A DNA stretch of 64,000 bases from positions 1 to 64,000 of the forward strand of contig JAZLLK010000028.1 in assembly GCA_045598105.1 (NCBI GenBank), in the 5' to 3' direction. Positions 27,575 to 36,838 of this stretch are shown piece after piece. The translations under genes and the position numbers were made by a program. Below the pieces are notes generated by a model. It saw only the letters and a list, made by a program, of their open reading frames with translations, was not told the origin of the DNA and ran no database searches. The stretch is from UBA1205 sp045598105. Lineage in GTDB: Bacteria; Bacteroidota; Bacteroidia; Bacteroidales; WCHB1-69. Every line of letters starts with the position of its first letter. Position 1 is the stretch's first letter.

Positions 27575-28177
27575 TTAAATATTGGATTGCACCATTATGG
27601 CATGAAGCATATCCTTAGCCCTGAATAATTTGGCTTTTACCGTACCCAAAGGAATATTAAGCGTGTGGGCTATTTCCTCATACGACATATCTTCATAATA
27701 TCGTAACTCTATAAGTTCACGATAATGTGGTTTTAACTGATTGACAAACTCGCGTATTTGAGCATTTTTCTCCTTACTGAACAGGTTTTCCTCAGGAGTG
27801 GGCTTATCGTCATTAATTTCAAATACAAGACCTTCACCATCTTCATCATGTTGGTCAATGGTGAACATGTTCAGCTTTTTCTTACGAAGAAAATCCACAC
27901 AATTATTAGAGGCTATTTTAAACAGCCATGTGCTGAATGCATACTCGTCGGTATACAAATGCAGGTTCTTAAAAGCCTTGCCAAAGGCTTCTATAGTTAA
28001 ATCTTCCGCATCATACGGGTCATTCACCATTTTGTACATTAACATGTATAAGGAATCCTTATAGTTATGCAGCAATTCGGTGTATGCTTTTTGACTGCCG
28101 GTGTCTACGGCTTCTCTCACCAGCGCATAATCCCGTTTGGCTTTAGGGGTGAGGGCTTCATTACATCTCAATTCCAT
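27575..28177 (-). CDS. ECF-type RNA polymerase sigma-70 factor
   Basis: Region 2 is visible as YDAEDLTIEAFGKAFKNL with FSTWLFKIASNNCVDFLRKKK. Region 4 is LIELRYYEDMSYEEIAHTLNIPLGTVKAKLFRAK, with its helix-turn-helix. The 200-residue length is normal for an ECF (group 4) sigma factor. No anti-sigma gene is adjacent: it follows a glycosyltransferase gene with a 10-base overlap. It resembles the SigE/SigW-type envelope stress sigma factors of Bacteroidota that lack a neighbouring FecR. Confidence 0.95.
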   Translation of the reverse strand: MELRCNEALTPKAKRDYALVREAVDTGSQKAYTELLHNYKDSLYMLMYKMVNDPYDAEDLTIEAFGKAFKNLHLYTDEYAFSTWLFKIASNNCVDFLRKKKLNMFTIDQHDEDGEGLVFEINDDKPTPEENLFSKEKNAQIREFVNQLKPHYRELIELRYYEDMSYEEIAHTLNIPLGTVKAKLFRAKDMLHAIMVQSNI

Positions 28178-29316
28178 CGTACCTGCTTTTTAATTAATAA
28201 CTTACATTGCAACCAAGGCATCAATATTACAAATAGTATATCCATTAAAGGGATATACGGTAATAAGTTTTTTTCTTGTAACTTTTTGCCTGACAGTGCA
28301 AAAACAATAAACTGGGATAAAGCTTTAATTACATATATACCTGTTAAGACCAAACCTGATTTAAGGTTATGCATGTACAAAAATGAAGCCAAAACCAAAC
28401 TTACGTAAAAGAAAAAATTACTTACCCAATACAAACCGAGAGAAAACTTATTATTTCTACGGTAGAATTTGCTTGCGCTAAGGTGGCGTTTTTTGCGTCG
28501 CATCCATTGTGCGAACGAATAATCACGCTGCACCGACATAGTATGTGATGCCGGCACATACATGCATGCGGTATTGGAAGCATTGGCTACCGAATTAATA
28601 AACAGGTCATCATCACCTGATATGGAATTATGAGCCGACAGGTATGCATGGGCATCCATATAGAGACTTTTTTCATACATAAGGTTACGCCCCACCCCCA
28701 TATAAGGCTTGCCCTTAAGGGCAAAAGAAAAATATTGTATAGCCGTGTGTAAGGTATCATAACGGACCAGCTTATCCATAAAACCGGGCTTTTGTTCATA
28801 AGCGCCATACCCCAGCACTATAGAACGCTCATTTTGGTGACCTGCCACCATATAACGTATCCACTGATTGGTACGGGGCATACAATCGGCATCGGTGAGC
28901 AACAGCAAATTATATTTGGCAGAGCGTATGCCTACGGCCAAGGCCAGCTTTTTGCCCTGCCCCGAATCTATATTGGTGCTTATGTGCACCATGTGCAAAT
29001 TACTATACTGCGACATAAGAGGAGCTAAAGCCTCTTCTATGCCGTCATCGGAATTATCATCCACTATAAGCACCTCATACTCCGGATAATTCTGCTCCAT
29101 TATAATGGGTAAAAAACGACGAAGAAAACGAACCTCGTTTTTGGCACATATTATTACCGATACCGGCTCCAAATGGTCATGGGCGTGAGCCTGCGGCTTT
29201 TTTGCAAATGCAAAACGTGCATACACACCCCACAAATAGTACAACTGAACTACTCCACATAGCACAAGTATGATAAAACACCACACATCAATACCGAATA
29301 TAAAACACTCACTCAC
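28168..29316 (-). CDS. membrane-associated family 2 glycosyltransferase
   Basis: An N-terminal membrane helix is followed by a GT-A domain (PVSVIICAKNE, VDDNSDD, LTDADC), an acceptor segment (SGDDDLFIN) and the QWMRRKKRH motif typical of processive GT2 enzymes. C-terminal membrane helices close the protein. An ATG at 29412 gives a longer form, but it runs over both the divergent tgt promoter and this gene's own -7 element at 29333-29340. The GTG at 29316 gives the usual family N-terminus and is preferred, though the longer start cannot be excluded. It overlaps the sigma-factor gene. Confidence 0.87.
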   Translation of the reverse strand: MSECFIFGIDVWCFIILVLCGVVQLYYLWGVYARFAFAKKPQAHAHDHLEPVSVIICAKNEVRFLRRFLPIIMEQNYPEYEVLIVDDNSDDGIEEALAPLMSQYSNLHMVHISTNIDSGQGKKLALAVGIRSAKYNLLLLTDADCMPRTNQWIRYMVAGHQNERSIVLGYGAYEQKPGFMDKLVRYDTLHTAIQYFSFALKGKPYMGVGRNLMYEKSLYMDAHAYLSAHNSISGDDDLFINSVANASNTACMYVPASHTMSVQRDYSFAQWMRRKKRHLSASKFYRRNNKFSLGLYWVSNFFFYVSLVLASFLYMHNLKSGLVLTGIYVIKALSQFIVFALSGKKLQEKNLLPYIPLMDILFVILMPWLQCKLLIKKQVRWN

Positions 29317-29332
29317 AAGTATATACCAGATA

Positions 29333-29340
29333 CAAATATA
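29333..29340 (-). promoter_or_regulatory. -7 element of the glycosyltransferase-sigma operon
   Basis: Minus-strand TATATTTG matches TAnnTTTG and lies 16 bases before the GTG start at 29316. Confidence 0.65.
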
Positions 29341-29400
29341 ATAAAAAAAATATGTTAATAAGTTGATGGCAAAAATATTCCAACTAATAAAATAAAAGCG

Positions 29401-29408
29401 TATTTTTG
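29401..29408 (+). promoter_or_regulatory. -7 element for tgt
   Basis: TATTTTTG matches TAnnTTTG and lies 18 bases before the tgt ATG at 29427. Confidence 0.7.
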
Positions 29409-29426
29409 CCAAAATTTACTAACAGA

Positions 29427-30557
29427 ATGAAGTTTATAATTTCAGGAACAGATAACAGGTCTTCGGCACGATACGGAGAATTACATACTGACAGCGGTAT
29501 TATACACACACCCATATTCATGCCGGTAGGCACGGTGGGCTCGGTAAAGGGCGTACACATTAAGGATTTAAGTGACCACATAGGTGCCGAAATTATATTG
29601 GGCAATACCTATCACCTGTATTTACGACCGGGCATGCAGGTAATAGCGGAAGCCGGCGGACTACACCGCTTTAACGGCTGGAATGGTCCCATACTCACCG
29701 ATAGTGGCGGATTTCAGGTATTTTCACTTAATGACCGCCGCAAAATAGCCGAAAAAGGGGTAAAATTCTCCTCACATATAGACGGCTCCAAGCATGAGTT
29801 TACACCGGAGAACGTAATAGACACCCAGCGTATTATAGGATCAGACATTATGATGGCCTTTGACGAGTGCACCCCATACCCTGCCACCAGGGAATATGCC
29901 ACACAGTCCATGCGTCGTACCCATCGCTGGTTGCAGCGATGCTGCACGCAATATGAGCATACCGAGCCGCTATACGGCCGCTACCAGTCGCTATTTCCCA
30001 TAGTACAGGGTAGCGTATATAATGACTTACGCACCGAATCGGCCGAATATGTAGCCAATATGAACATGGACGGCAATGCCATAGGCGGCGTATCGGTAGG
30101 TGAACCCACCGACATGATGTATGAAATTACCGACTTATGCTGCCACATACTGCCTAAAGACAAGCCTCGCTACCTTATGGGCGTGGGCACACCTGCCAAT
30201 ATATTGGAATGCATAGCCTTAGGTGTGGATATGTTCGACTGCGTAATGCCCACCCGCAACGGACGCAATGCGGTACTATTCACCCGTAACGGCATTATGA
30301 ATATGCGTAATGAAAAATGGAAACATGACTTTTCACCCATAGACGAGCAAAGCGACCTTTTTGCCGACAGGGAATACTCCAAGGCCTACCTGCGGCATCT
30401 GTTTATGAATGGAGAAATGCTGGGCAGCATGATAGGCAGCCTGCACAACCTGCATTTTTACCTGTGGCTGGTAAAAGAAGCCCGCCGACACATAATAGAA
30501 GGAGATTTTGCCATGTGGAAAAATCAAATGGTGCCTGCAATATCACAAAGGTTATAA
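29427..30557 (+). CDS. tgt: tRNA-guanine transglycosylase
   Basis: Tgt swaps guanine-34 for a queuosine precursor in GUN tRNAs. Conserved sites are the TDSGGFQ loop (Asp92), DECTPYP (147-152), the GGVSVGEP segment and the nucleophile region FDCVMPTRNGR (Asp271). The Cys ligands of the usual structural zinc (CxCxxC) are missing: Ser309, Leu311 and Asp314 stand in those places, while His340 is kept. The start at 29427 is preferred over 29406, which lies within the promoter. The next gene follows by 5 bases. Confidence 0.96.
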   Translation: MKFIISGTDNRSSARYGELHTDSGIIHTPIFMPVGTVGSVKGVHIKDLSDHIGAEIILGNTYHLYLRPGMQVIAEAGGLHRFNGWNGPILTDSGGFQVFSLNDRRKIAEKGVKFSSHIDGSKHEFTPENVIDTQRIIGSDIMMAFDECTPYPATREYATQSMRRTHRWLQRCCTQYEHTEPLYGRYQSLFPIVQGSVYNDLRTESAEYVANMNMDGNAIGGVSVGEPTDMMYEITDLCCHILPKDKPRYLMGVGTPANILECIALGVDMFDCVMPTRNGRNAVLFTRNGIMNMRNEKWKHDFSPIDEQSDLFADREYSKAYLRHLFMNGEMLGSMIGSLHNLHFYLWLVKEARRHIIEGDFAMWKNQMVPAISQRL

Positions 30558-30562
30558 GCAAT

Positions 30563-31546
30563 ATGAACTTTAGAACCGAAATAAACGAGCCTGCTTCCAC
30601 ATGGAACATAGGACATGAGCATCAGCTGATGCTCATAGGCTCATGTTTTGCCGAAAACATAGGCATGAAACTCACCCAAGCCAAATTTCCCGTTGTAATA
30701 AACCCTTACGGCATATTATTTAATCCCGCCTCGGTAGCCAATTGTATTACCGACCTGTGTAAAGAAAGGGTTTTCACATACCATGACCTGGACTACGCAC
30801 ACAACGAATGGTTCAGCTATAGCCATCACAGCTGCTTTAATCATACTGACAGGGAACTGTGCCTGCAAGGCATAAACAGCAACAATGCTTTGTGCCGACA
30901 TACACTACTGCACGCCCGATACCTTATACTTACCCTGGGCTCGGCCTATGCCTACAGGCATAAAGGAAAAAACATAATAGCAGGCAACTGCCACAAAGCC
31001 GACAGTAAATTATTTGACCGCATATTGCTTTCGGTAAATGAAATTACCGACCTCCTGTTACAGGCTCTTACGACTGTAAGGGAGTTGAATCCGCAGGTGA
31101 ATATATTGTTTACGGTAAGCCCCATACGCTATGTAAAATACAAGCCTGCCGAAAACATGCTCAGCAAGGCTCATCTTATATGTGCCATAGAAAACATACG
31201 GAAGCAGCTGAGCAATACGGAATATTTTCCCTCGTATGAAATCATGATGGACGACCTGAGGGACTACCGGTTTTATGCCGCTGACATGATACACCCAAAT
31301 GACACAGCCATAGACTATATATGGCATAAATTTTGTGCATGCTATTTTACGCCCCGCACCATGGAAGTGGTGCAAAAGGCTAATGATATATATATGTCAA
31401 GGAATCACATAATTAAGAGTAAAGCCACGGATGACATTCATAAATTTGCCACCGCTCAGCTGCTCAAAATAGAGCAACTTACCGCCCTATGCCCGTATAT
31501 AAATATGCGGGAAGAAACAGATTATTTTAAATCATTAATACAATAG
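30563..31546 (+). CDS. GSCFA domain protein
   Basis: The N-terminal LMLIGSCFAENIG matches the GSCFA motif that names this family, which is related to SGNH hydrolases (the Ser of GSC being the possible nucleophile). A C-terminal D-x-x-H-like segment (YAADMIHPNDTAIDYIW) fits the second catalytic block. The start at 30563 is preferred; the longer track form begins within tgt. It is soluble, lies 5 bases after tgt and 2 before lpxD, and is found next to tgt in other Bacteroidales. Function is unknown. Confidence 0.9.
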   Translation: MNFRTEINEPASTWNIGHEHQLMLIGSCFAENIGMKLTQAKFPVVINPYGILFNPASVANCITDLCKERVFTYHDLDYAHNEWFSYSHHSCFNHTDRELCLQGINSNNALCRHTLLHARYLILTLGSAYAYRHKGKNIIAGNCHKADSKLFDRILLSVNEITDLLLQALTTVRELNPQVNILFTVSPIRYVKYKPAENMLSKAHLICAIENIRKQLSNTEYFPSYEIMMDDLRDYRFYAADMIHPNDTAIDYIWHKFCACYFTPRTMEVVQKANDIYMSRNHIIKSKATDDIHKFATAQLLKIEQLTALCPYINMREETDYFKSLIQ

Positions 31547-31548
31547 GT

Positions 31549-32559
31549 ATGGACATAAACTTATCCATAACAGCAGGAAAAATAGCCCAAATGATACAAG
31601 GTAGCATAGAGGGCAATGCCGATGTAAAGGTAAACAAATTCATAAAAATAGAAAGTGAAGAAGAAGGCGGATTGTCATTTGCAGGAAGTGCTAAATTTGA
31701 GTCCTACGTGTACACATCACACGCTGCCGCCATTATCATATATGACAGTTTTACCCCCGCTAAGCCTGTAAAGGCCACCCTTATCAGGGTGAAAAACCCG
31801 CAGGTAGCATTTGTTCATTTAATGCAATACTATGCCAGCCTGGCACCTGTAAAAATGGGGGTATCACCCCATGCTTATGTGGCCGATTCGGCCAAAATAG
31901 GGCAAAGAGTGTACATAGGGGAAGGTGCCGTAATAGGTGAAAATGCCGTAATAGCCGATGACTGCAAAATATATCCTCAATGTTATGTAGGGGACAATGT
32001 AAGCATAGGGGAAGACACCATATTATATGCCGGGGTAAAAGTATATTATAATTGTGTAATAGGCAACAATTGCATACTGCACAGCGGATGCGTAATAGGC
32101 GCTGACGGCTTTGGATTCATACCAAACGAAAACGGCGTATATGAAAAAATACCTCAGCTGGGCAATGTGATAATAGAAGATGACGTAGAAATAGGAGCCA
32201 ACAGTTGCATAGACAGGGCCATGCTGGAATCCACCATTATAGAGCACGGCGTAAAAATAGACAACCTGAACCAAATAGCCCACAACTGCATTATAGGGCA
32301 TGACACCGTAATAGCAGCCTGCTGCGGCATAGCCGGCTCGGTAGAAGTGGGCAACCACTGCGTAATGGCAGGTCAGGTAGGAGTAAAAGACCACGTACGC
32401 ATAGGTAACGGCGTAATGGTGGGCTCACAGGCCGGCATACATAAGAATATTAAAGACGGTCAAAACATACTGGGTACTCCCGCCATGGACGGCAAAAAAA
32501 TGATGAAAATATATGCTGCCATGAACTACCTGCCCGAATTGGTAGAAAAGAACCGATAA
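31549..32559 (+). CDS. lpxD: UDP-3-O-acylglucosamine N-acyltransferase LpxD
   Basis: LpxD adds the N-linked 3-hydroxyacyl chain in lipid A synthesis. The 336-residue protein has the N-terminal uridine-binding domain (FIKIESEEEGGLSFAGSAKFE) and a long left-handed beta helix of hexapeptide repeats (about residues 105-280). The catalytic His lies in NQIAHNCIIG. The end (GVHKNIKDGQ-like AGIHKNIKDGQ) is typical. It is not followed by lpxC/fabZ, unlike many Bacteroidota. It sits in a run with tgt and the GSCFA gene. Confidence 0.95.
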   Translation: MDINLSITAGKIAQMIQGSIEGNADVKVNKFIKIESEEEGGLSFAGSAKFESYVYTSHAAAIIIYDSFTPAKPVKATLIRVKNPQVAFVHLMQYYASLAPVKMGVSPHAYVADSAKIGQRVYIGEGAVIGENAVIADDCKIYPQCYVGDNVSIGEDTILYAGVKVYYNCVIGNNCILHSGCVIGADGFGFIPNENGVYEKIPQLGNVIIEDDVEIGANSCIDRAMLESTIIEHGVKIDNLNQIAHNCIIGHDTVIAACCGIAGSVEVGNHCVMAGQVGVKDHVRIGNGVMVGSQAGIHKNIKDGQNILGTPAMDGKKMMKIYAAMNYLPELVEKNR

Positions 32560-32570
32560 CATTATATAAT

Positions 32571-33782
32571 ATGCGTTTACGCACACACTGCATACTCATA
32601 ATAGTGATATGCCTGGCGGCAACACTAAGTACTTCCTGCTGGAAGGACCGCACCTTAAAGGACAAAACCATGAGCGGGCAAGTTGCCGTACAGGCCGATA
32701 TTACCCCCTCATACGGCTTGCCTTTGCTCCACTATAGCATGGATAGCCGCCAACTGATGACTTGGCTCAATGAGTCCTGCTTTGCTTCCAACTTCAGCGT
32801 TTATTTTGACAGTACCGACCATAATTTAGGCTACTTCGCCTATGACAAAACAGTGGTACCCATAACCGCTCAAATAGTGGAAAACCAATTTGACACCTCG
32901 GGCATGTTCCCCATGCTGGAAGTAAACTACCCGCAAGGAATAAAAATACATCGCGCCTACATTAAGACTTATGTAAACAACTATTATAATGCCGACTTTT
33001 CTTTCTACAACGCCAATATATACTACGCTGATTTTTACGGACGTATTACTCAGGTGCAGGTGGATATGCCCCATTCGGTACATGTACCTGCCGCTACTAC
33101 CGCCGGCAACCCTGCTAAACAGCACCTGTTCAATGCTATTATTACCAGCCCCATGACACTTATGGGCTATGGCACCACCGTATTTTACACCTTTCGCAGC
33201 AAAGTACTTAATACACAATACCCCATAGGCCACATAGAAATAATACCGGAAATTCACGTACCTGCATGGATAAGCCTTACCCAAATGGAATACAAGGACA
33301 CCATTGCCATAGAAAACGATAACCTGAACCGCTTATTTAACCCCCATGACAGCACAGGCACCCTACACATACAAGGACTTAGCATGCAGGCTAAAATAAC
33401 CAACCGCTTCCCTATAGCCCTTACCTGCCAATGCGTACTGCTGGACGAAAACAAGGAAGTATTAGGAGATATGTTTAACACCCCCATACATGTAGATGCC
33501 GCCCCTATAGACGGACAATACATGATAAGCCAAAACACGTATAAAGAATTCTCATGGGAAGTACCCCAAGGCTCTTCCCTGCATAAGCAGCTGTGCAAAG
33601 CCAAATACATACTCATAAACGGCGTATTTGACACATATAAAAATAGTGATGTAAAATTATACCAATCAAATTATTTAGACATAAAAATTAATACCAAGCT
33701 CAACACCTGCATTAAAGGAGATATAAACAACCTTATTTCCGCCTCTCCAAAGACAAAAAGCCCTCAATTATCCACCCGTTAA
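32571..33782 (+). CDS. putative outer-membrane lipoprotein, unknown function
   Basis: A lipoprotein signal with lipidated Cys23 (LSTSC) starts this 403-residue protein. The remainder is rich in beta-strand patterns and aromatic residues, with no named domain that I recognise. It is encoded 4 bases before a DUF5723 beta-barrel gene, so the two probably work together at the outer membrane. It starts 11 bases after lpxD, on the same transcript. A barrel-associated lipoprotein role is inference from pairing only. Confidence 0.8.
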   Translation: MRLRTHCILIIVICLAATLSTSCWKDRTLKDKTMSGQVAVQADITPSYGLPLLHYSMDSRQLMTWLNESCFASNFSVYFDSTDHNLGYFAYDKTVVPITAQIVENQFDTSGMFPMLEVNYPQGIKIHRAYIKTYVNNYYNADFSFYNANIYYADFYGRITQVQVDMPHSVHVPAATTAGNPAKQHLFNAIITSPMTLMGYGTTVFYTFRSKVLNTQYPIGHIEIIPEIHVPAWISLTQMEYKDTIAIENDNLNRLFNPHDSTGTLHIQGLSMQAKITNRFPIALTCQCVLLDENKEVLGDMFNTPIHVDAAPIDGQYMISQNTYKEFSWEVPQGSSLHKQLCKAKYILINGVFDTYKNSDVKLYQSNYLDIKINTKLNTCIKGDINNLISASPKTKSPQLSTR

Positions 33783-33786
33783 AACT

Positions 33787-35133
33787 ATGAATACAAAACA
33801 AATAATATACATTATACTGTTGATGCTATCAATGTGGAACGCTACAGCTCAAAACACTTACCTTCTATACGACCTGCGTACGCCTCAACGTTTGGATGAA
33901 AATCCGGGCTGCTATGTCCCTTACAAATTCCACATAGGTTTTCCTGCTCTAAGCAGGGTACAGGCCGGAGCCGACTCCCCTTTAAGCTATGGAGAAATAA
34001 TGATGATACAGCCCCGGCTGATGCGGCATATACATACCAATAACTATACACGACTTGGCATAAGGGACAATTTGATAGATTTCGGATTTCGTATAAAGAA
34101 TCATCACTATTTGTTTTTTACAGCCTCGGCACAAGCCGATGCTCTGGTAAATGTAAAAAAAGGCTTTTTTGACTTTATTATACACGGCAATGCCGACCAC
34201 GAAGGTGAAAGCATGCAGCTATTAGGCAATGATGCTGTTTATGAGGAAGCGTATATAGCATACGGAATAGGTTACAATATGGAAGTAAACAATCATTTTT
34301 CATGGGGTATAAAGCTTAAATACCTGATGGGCATAGCCAATATGTACACTTCACAGGCACACATGGAGCTGACAACAGCCCCAAACTATGATTCCTTGAG
34401 TATAGACTATGGTTTTATCGCCCGCATGAACAATATGGACTACCTGCTACAGAACGACTATGGCAATTATTTGATGCAAACCTTAAAGCACCCCAACCAT
34501 GGGGCGGCCATAGACGTGGGCTTGCGTTACCGCGTTCACCGCTGTGCGGAGCTGAGTTTAGCCTGCACCGATATAGGATTTATACGCTGGCAGCAGGTTA
34601 CGCAGGCAAGCGTTGACTATGCTCACGTTAACTATACCGGTCCGCACATGTACGGCATGAATGAAAAAACAAGTATGGAAGACTGCCTGGAAGAATTTAC
34701 CGACTCACTAAAAAGAAGTTTTGAATATAACACCGACACCGTAAGCATACCCTCTTATAGTAAAATGATAAGCATGCACCTGCATGCCGGCGGCTACCTG
34801 TATGCCTCCCGCAACGACCGCTTCGGACTATACTTTCACGCTACCCTCACCCATGGACAATTTATTCCTTCAGGTACCATATCCTATCACCACACCTGCG
34901 GTAAATGGGTGGATTTTACCATAGGCAATACCTTTAAGAACAATAGCTGGTTCAACCCCGGAGCGGGCATATCCTTCCATTTTGGCGTATTCCAAATGTA
35001 CATAATGGCCGATTACATCAACAGCACCTATATAGACCGCATACGCAACATCAATGCGGTAATAGGCATTAATTTCACATACAAACGCTACCCCTATCGC
35101 TATCACCGCCGTAATGACAGGGCCAGCAAATAA
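33787..35133 (+). CDS. DUF5723 family outer-membrane beta-barrel protein
   Basis: A signal peptide (1-21, NATAQ) precedes a Bacteroidota-specific barrel-like protein of 448 residues. It has alternating aromatic strands and ends in GINFTYKRYPYRYHRRNDRASK. The N-terminal LDENPGCYVPYKFHIGFPAL and repeated strand pattern match DUF5723 proteins. It is the last gene of the tgt-GSCFA-lpxD run, directly coupled to the lipoprotein upstream. It likely forms an outer-membrane channel or assembly partner; the function is unknown. Confidence 0.78.
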   Translation: MNTKQIIYIILLMLSMWNATAQNTYLLYDLRTPQRLDENPGCYVPYKFHIGFPALSRVQAGADSPLSYGEIMMIQPRLMRHIHTNNYTRLGIRDNLIDFGFRIKNHHYLFFTASAQADALVNVKKGFFDFIIHGNADHEGESMQLLGNDAVYEEAYIAYGIGYNMEVNNHFSWGIKLKYLMGIANMYTSQAHMELTTAPNYDSLSIDYGFIARMNNMDYLLQNDYGNYLMQTLKHPNHGAAIDVGLRYRVHRCAELSLACTDIGFIRWQQVTQASVDYAHVNYTGPHMYGMNEKTSMEDCLEEFTDSLKRSFEYNTDTVSIPSYSKMISMHLHAGGYLYASRNDRFGLYFHATLTHGQFIPSGTISYHHTCGKWVDFTIGNTFKNNSWFNPGAGISFHFGVFQMYIMADYINSTYIDRIRNINAVIGINFTYKRYPYRYHRRNDRASK

Positions 35134-35444
35134 TAACCATACTGGCACATATAATACCCTATAAACATACTTTAAGCAATACGGGAGTAATTTCACTAAT
35201 TTTGAGGTCTAAAAATATGGCTAAATACACTCCGGCGGTAATAGCCGTAAAAAGTTTCAGAAAAGGGAATGCCACATATGTGGCATGTTACATGGGAATG
35301 TATTTTCTATAGGGAAAACACACTTACAATGCATACCAAACATATAGCATGCTATGAAAACATACGCATTAAGTTTTTTATTTTTATAGTTTTTTCTTAT
35401 TTTACAATAAAAATAAATATATTTTATAATTTTAGTATTCATTT
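35134..35444. other. AT-rich convergent spacer with palindromes
   Basis: About 310 bases without a supportable gene between two convergent genes. It holds an 18-bp perfect palindrome (35269-35286) and a 12-bp palindrome, ATAGCATGCTAT, near 35346-35357. No T-run terminator or TAnnTTTG element is evident. Confidence 0.55.
35269..35286. repeat. 18-bp perfect palindrome
   Basis: ATGCCACATATGTGGCAT is its own reverse complement. It lies in the spacer between the convergent ends of the DUF5723 gene and ispE. It could be an operator, a recombination or methylation site, or an mRNA 3' hairpin. Confidence 0.8.
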
Positions 35445-36257
35445 TTATAACTTGGTTACAAATACAAATGTATTCGGTTCCCAGCACATGGCAGGAGGAG
35501 CCGACTCAAATATGCCATATACGGTAGCACCGCTACCCGAGAGAGAGGCGTACACGGCACCCTGCTGCAGCAATCGACTTTTAATATGAGCTAACGCAGG
35601 ATAGAGCGGAAAAAGCGTATCTTCAAAGTCGTTATGCAATGCCTGCTGCCACTGAGCAAGCGGAAGCTGCAATAGAGAGCATATATCCACATTGGCATTA
35701 CGGCACACACAATTACGATAGGCATCAGCAGTAGGAATATGCACATCGGGCTTTACCAGCATTATATATTTACCTTGCAATTGAGCAAGGGTAATATAGG
35801 ACAGTTCATCACCTTTCCCTCTTCCTATAGCCGGCTGATGTTGAATAAAAAAGGCGCAGTCACTACCTAATTCGGAAGCATATTCACACAAGGTAAGCGG
35901 GGACAAATGCAATTCAAACAAATCATTAAGCAGCAATAAAGTATAAGCGGCGTCGGCGCTGCCGCCACCCAAACCGGCACCCATAGGCACACATTTATGC
36001 AGGTGTATGCTTACCGGAGGGCAGGCATGCCTGCGTTCCATAAGCCTATAGGCTTTTACCGTCAAATTATGCTCCGTATCGCCTTCCACGGGAATTCCGC
36101 TTGCCGAATAAGCAAATACCGATGAGGGTACTATTTCAAGCACATCGCTAAGGGCGTTAACAGGATAAAAGCCGGTGGCTAAATTATGAAAGCCGTCAGC
36201 CCGCTTATTCAATATATATAAGCCAATATTAATTTTACAGGGAGGAAAGAATATCAT
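35445..36257 (-). CDS. ispE: 4-diphosphocytidyl-2-C-methyl-D-erythritol kinase
   Basis: IspE phosphorylates CDP-methylerythritol in the MEP isoprenoid pathway. The N-terminal PPCKINIGLYILNKRADGFHNL and the GHMP-kinase ATP loop PMGAGLGGGSADAAY are clear, and the 270-residue length is normal. The open frame extends upstream to 36434, but that part crosses a terminator and reads a tRNA in reverse, so the ATG at 36257 is used. A -7 element lies 31 bases upstream. Confidence 0.95.
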   Translation of the reverse strand: MIFFPPCKINIGLYILNKRADGFHNLATGFYPVNALSDVLEIVPSSVFAYSASGIPVEGDTEHNLTVKAYRLMERRHACPPVSIHLHKCVPMGAGLGGGSADAAYTLLLLNDLFELHLSPLTLCEYASELGSDCAFFIQHQPAIGRGKGDELSYITLAQLQGKYIMLVKPDVHIPTADAYRNCVCRNANVDICSLLQLPLAQWQQALHNDFEDTLFPLYPALAHIKSRLLQQGAVYASLSGSGATVYGIFESAPPAMCWEPNTFVFVTKL

Positions 36258-36287
36258 ACCGCCTATGTTAATGCTATAAATAAAATG

Positions 36288-36295
36288 CAAAGATA
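36288..36295 (-). promoter_or_regulatory. -7 element for ispE
   Basis: Minus-strand TATCTTTG matches TAnnTTTG, with an 8-base A tract just upstream (36301 side). Confidence 0.72.
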
Positions 36296-36332
36296 GCATT
36301 TTTTTTGCGGACTTGGCTACAACCATACTGAC

Positions 36333-36368
36333 AAAAAAAAGAAGTACACTCTTACAAGCATACTTCTT
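36333..36368 (-). terminator. terminator of the Gly-Leu-Gly tRNA operon
   Basis: AAGAAGTA (36339-36346) pairs with TACTTCTT (36361-36368). A T run follows on the minus strand, and the hairpin begins 8 bases after the last tRNA. Confidence 0.8.
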
Positions 36369-36376
36369 AGGAGAAG

Positions 36377-36449
<73 letters not shown>

Positions 36450-36465
36450 GGCCTTTTTTATTTAG

Positions 36466-36550
36466 TACCTCGGGCGGGACTTGAACCCGCACGAACGTAA
36501 TGTTCAAGGGATTTTAAGTCCCTCGTGTCTACCAATTCCACCACCAAGGC
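36466..36550 (-). tRNA. tRNA-Leu (TAA)
   Basis: An 85-nt class II tRNA on the minus strand has anticodon TAA (loop CTTAAAA) and a long variable arm. Acceptor GCCTTGG pairs with CCGAGGT, including a G-U at the end and one further wobble; the discriminator is A73. It sits between two identical tRNA-Gly genes. Confidence 0.95.
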
Positions 36551-36558
36551 ATCCGTAG

Positions 36559-36631
<73 letters not shown>

Positions 36632-36645
36632 AGTATTTGAGACTG

Positions 36646-36653
36646 CAAAGGTA
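36646..36653 (-). promoter_or_regulatory. -7 element of the tRNA operon
   Basis: Minus-strand TACCTTTG matches TAnnTTTG 14 bases before the first tRNA, with an A tract upstream. Confidence 0.75.
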
Positions 36654-36838
36654 CAATTTTTTTTAATACCATACAGCCTGATTATGTTTTTTTATACAAA
36701 TATATGTATAATCAACTCATATTCAACAATAAAAAATTTACATCACATTATTTATCCACACCTATACAATAGGAGAACAAGCGTTTATTTCACCATTACT
36801 TCTCTTCAAAAAAGCAGGATTACACTGCTCTGCCACGA

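Noticed and set aside
28168..29412. Glycosyltransferase start at the ATG 29412
   Set aside because: It would place the gene's own -7 element and the tgt promoter inside the coding region; the GTG at 29316 gives the family's normal start.
35269..35589. 106-residue plus-strand frame starting in the palindrome
   Set aside because: It overlaps ispE on the other strand, has no promoter and no family match, and its composition is that of AT-rich spacer.
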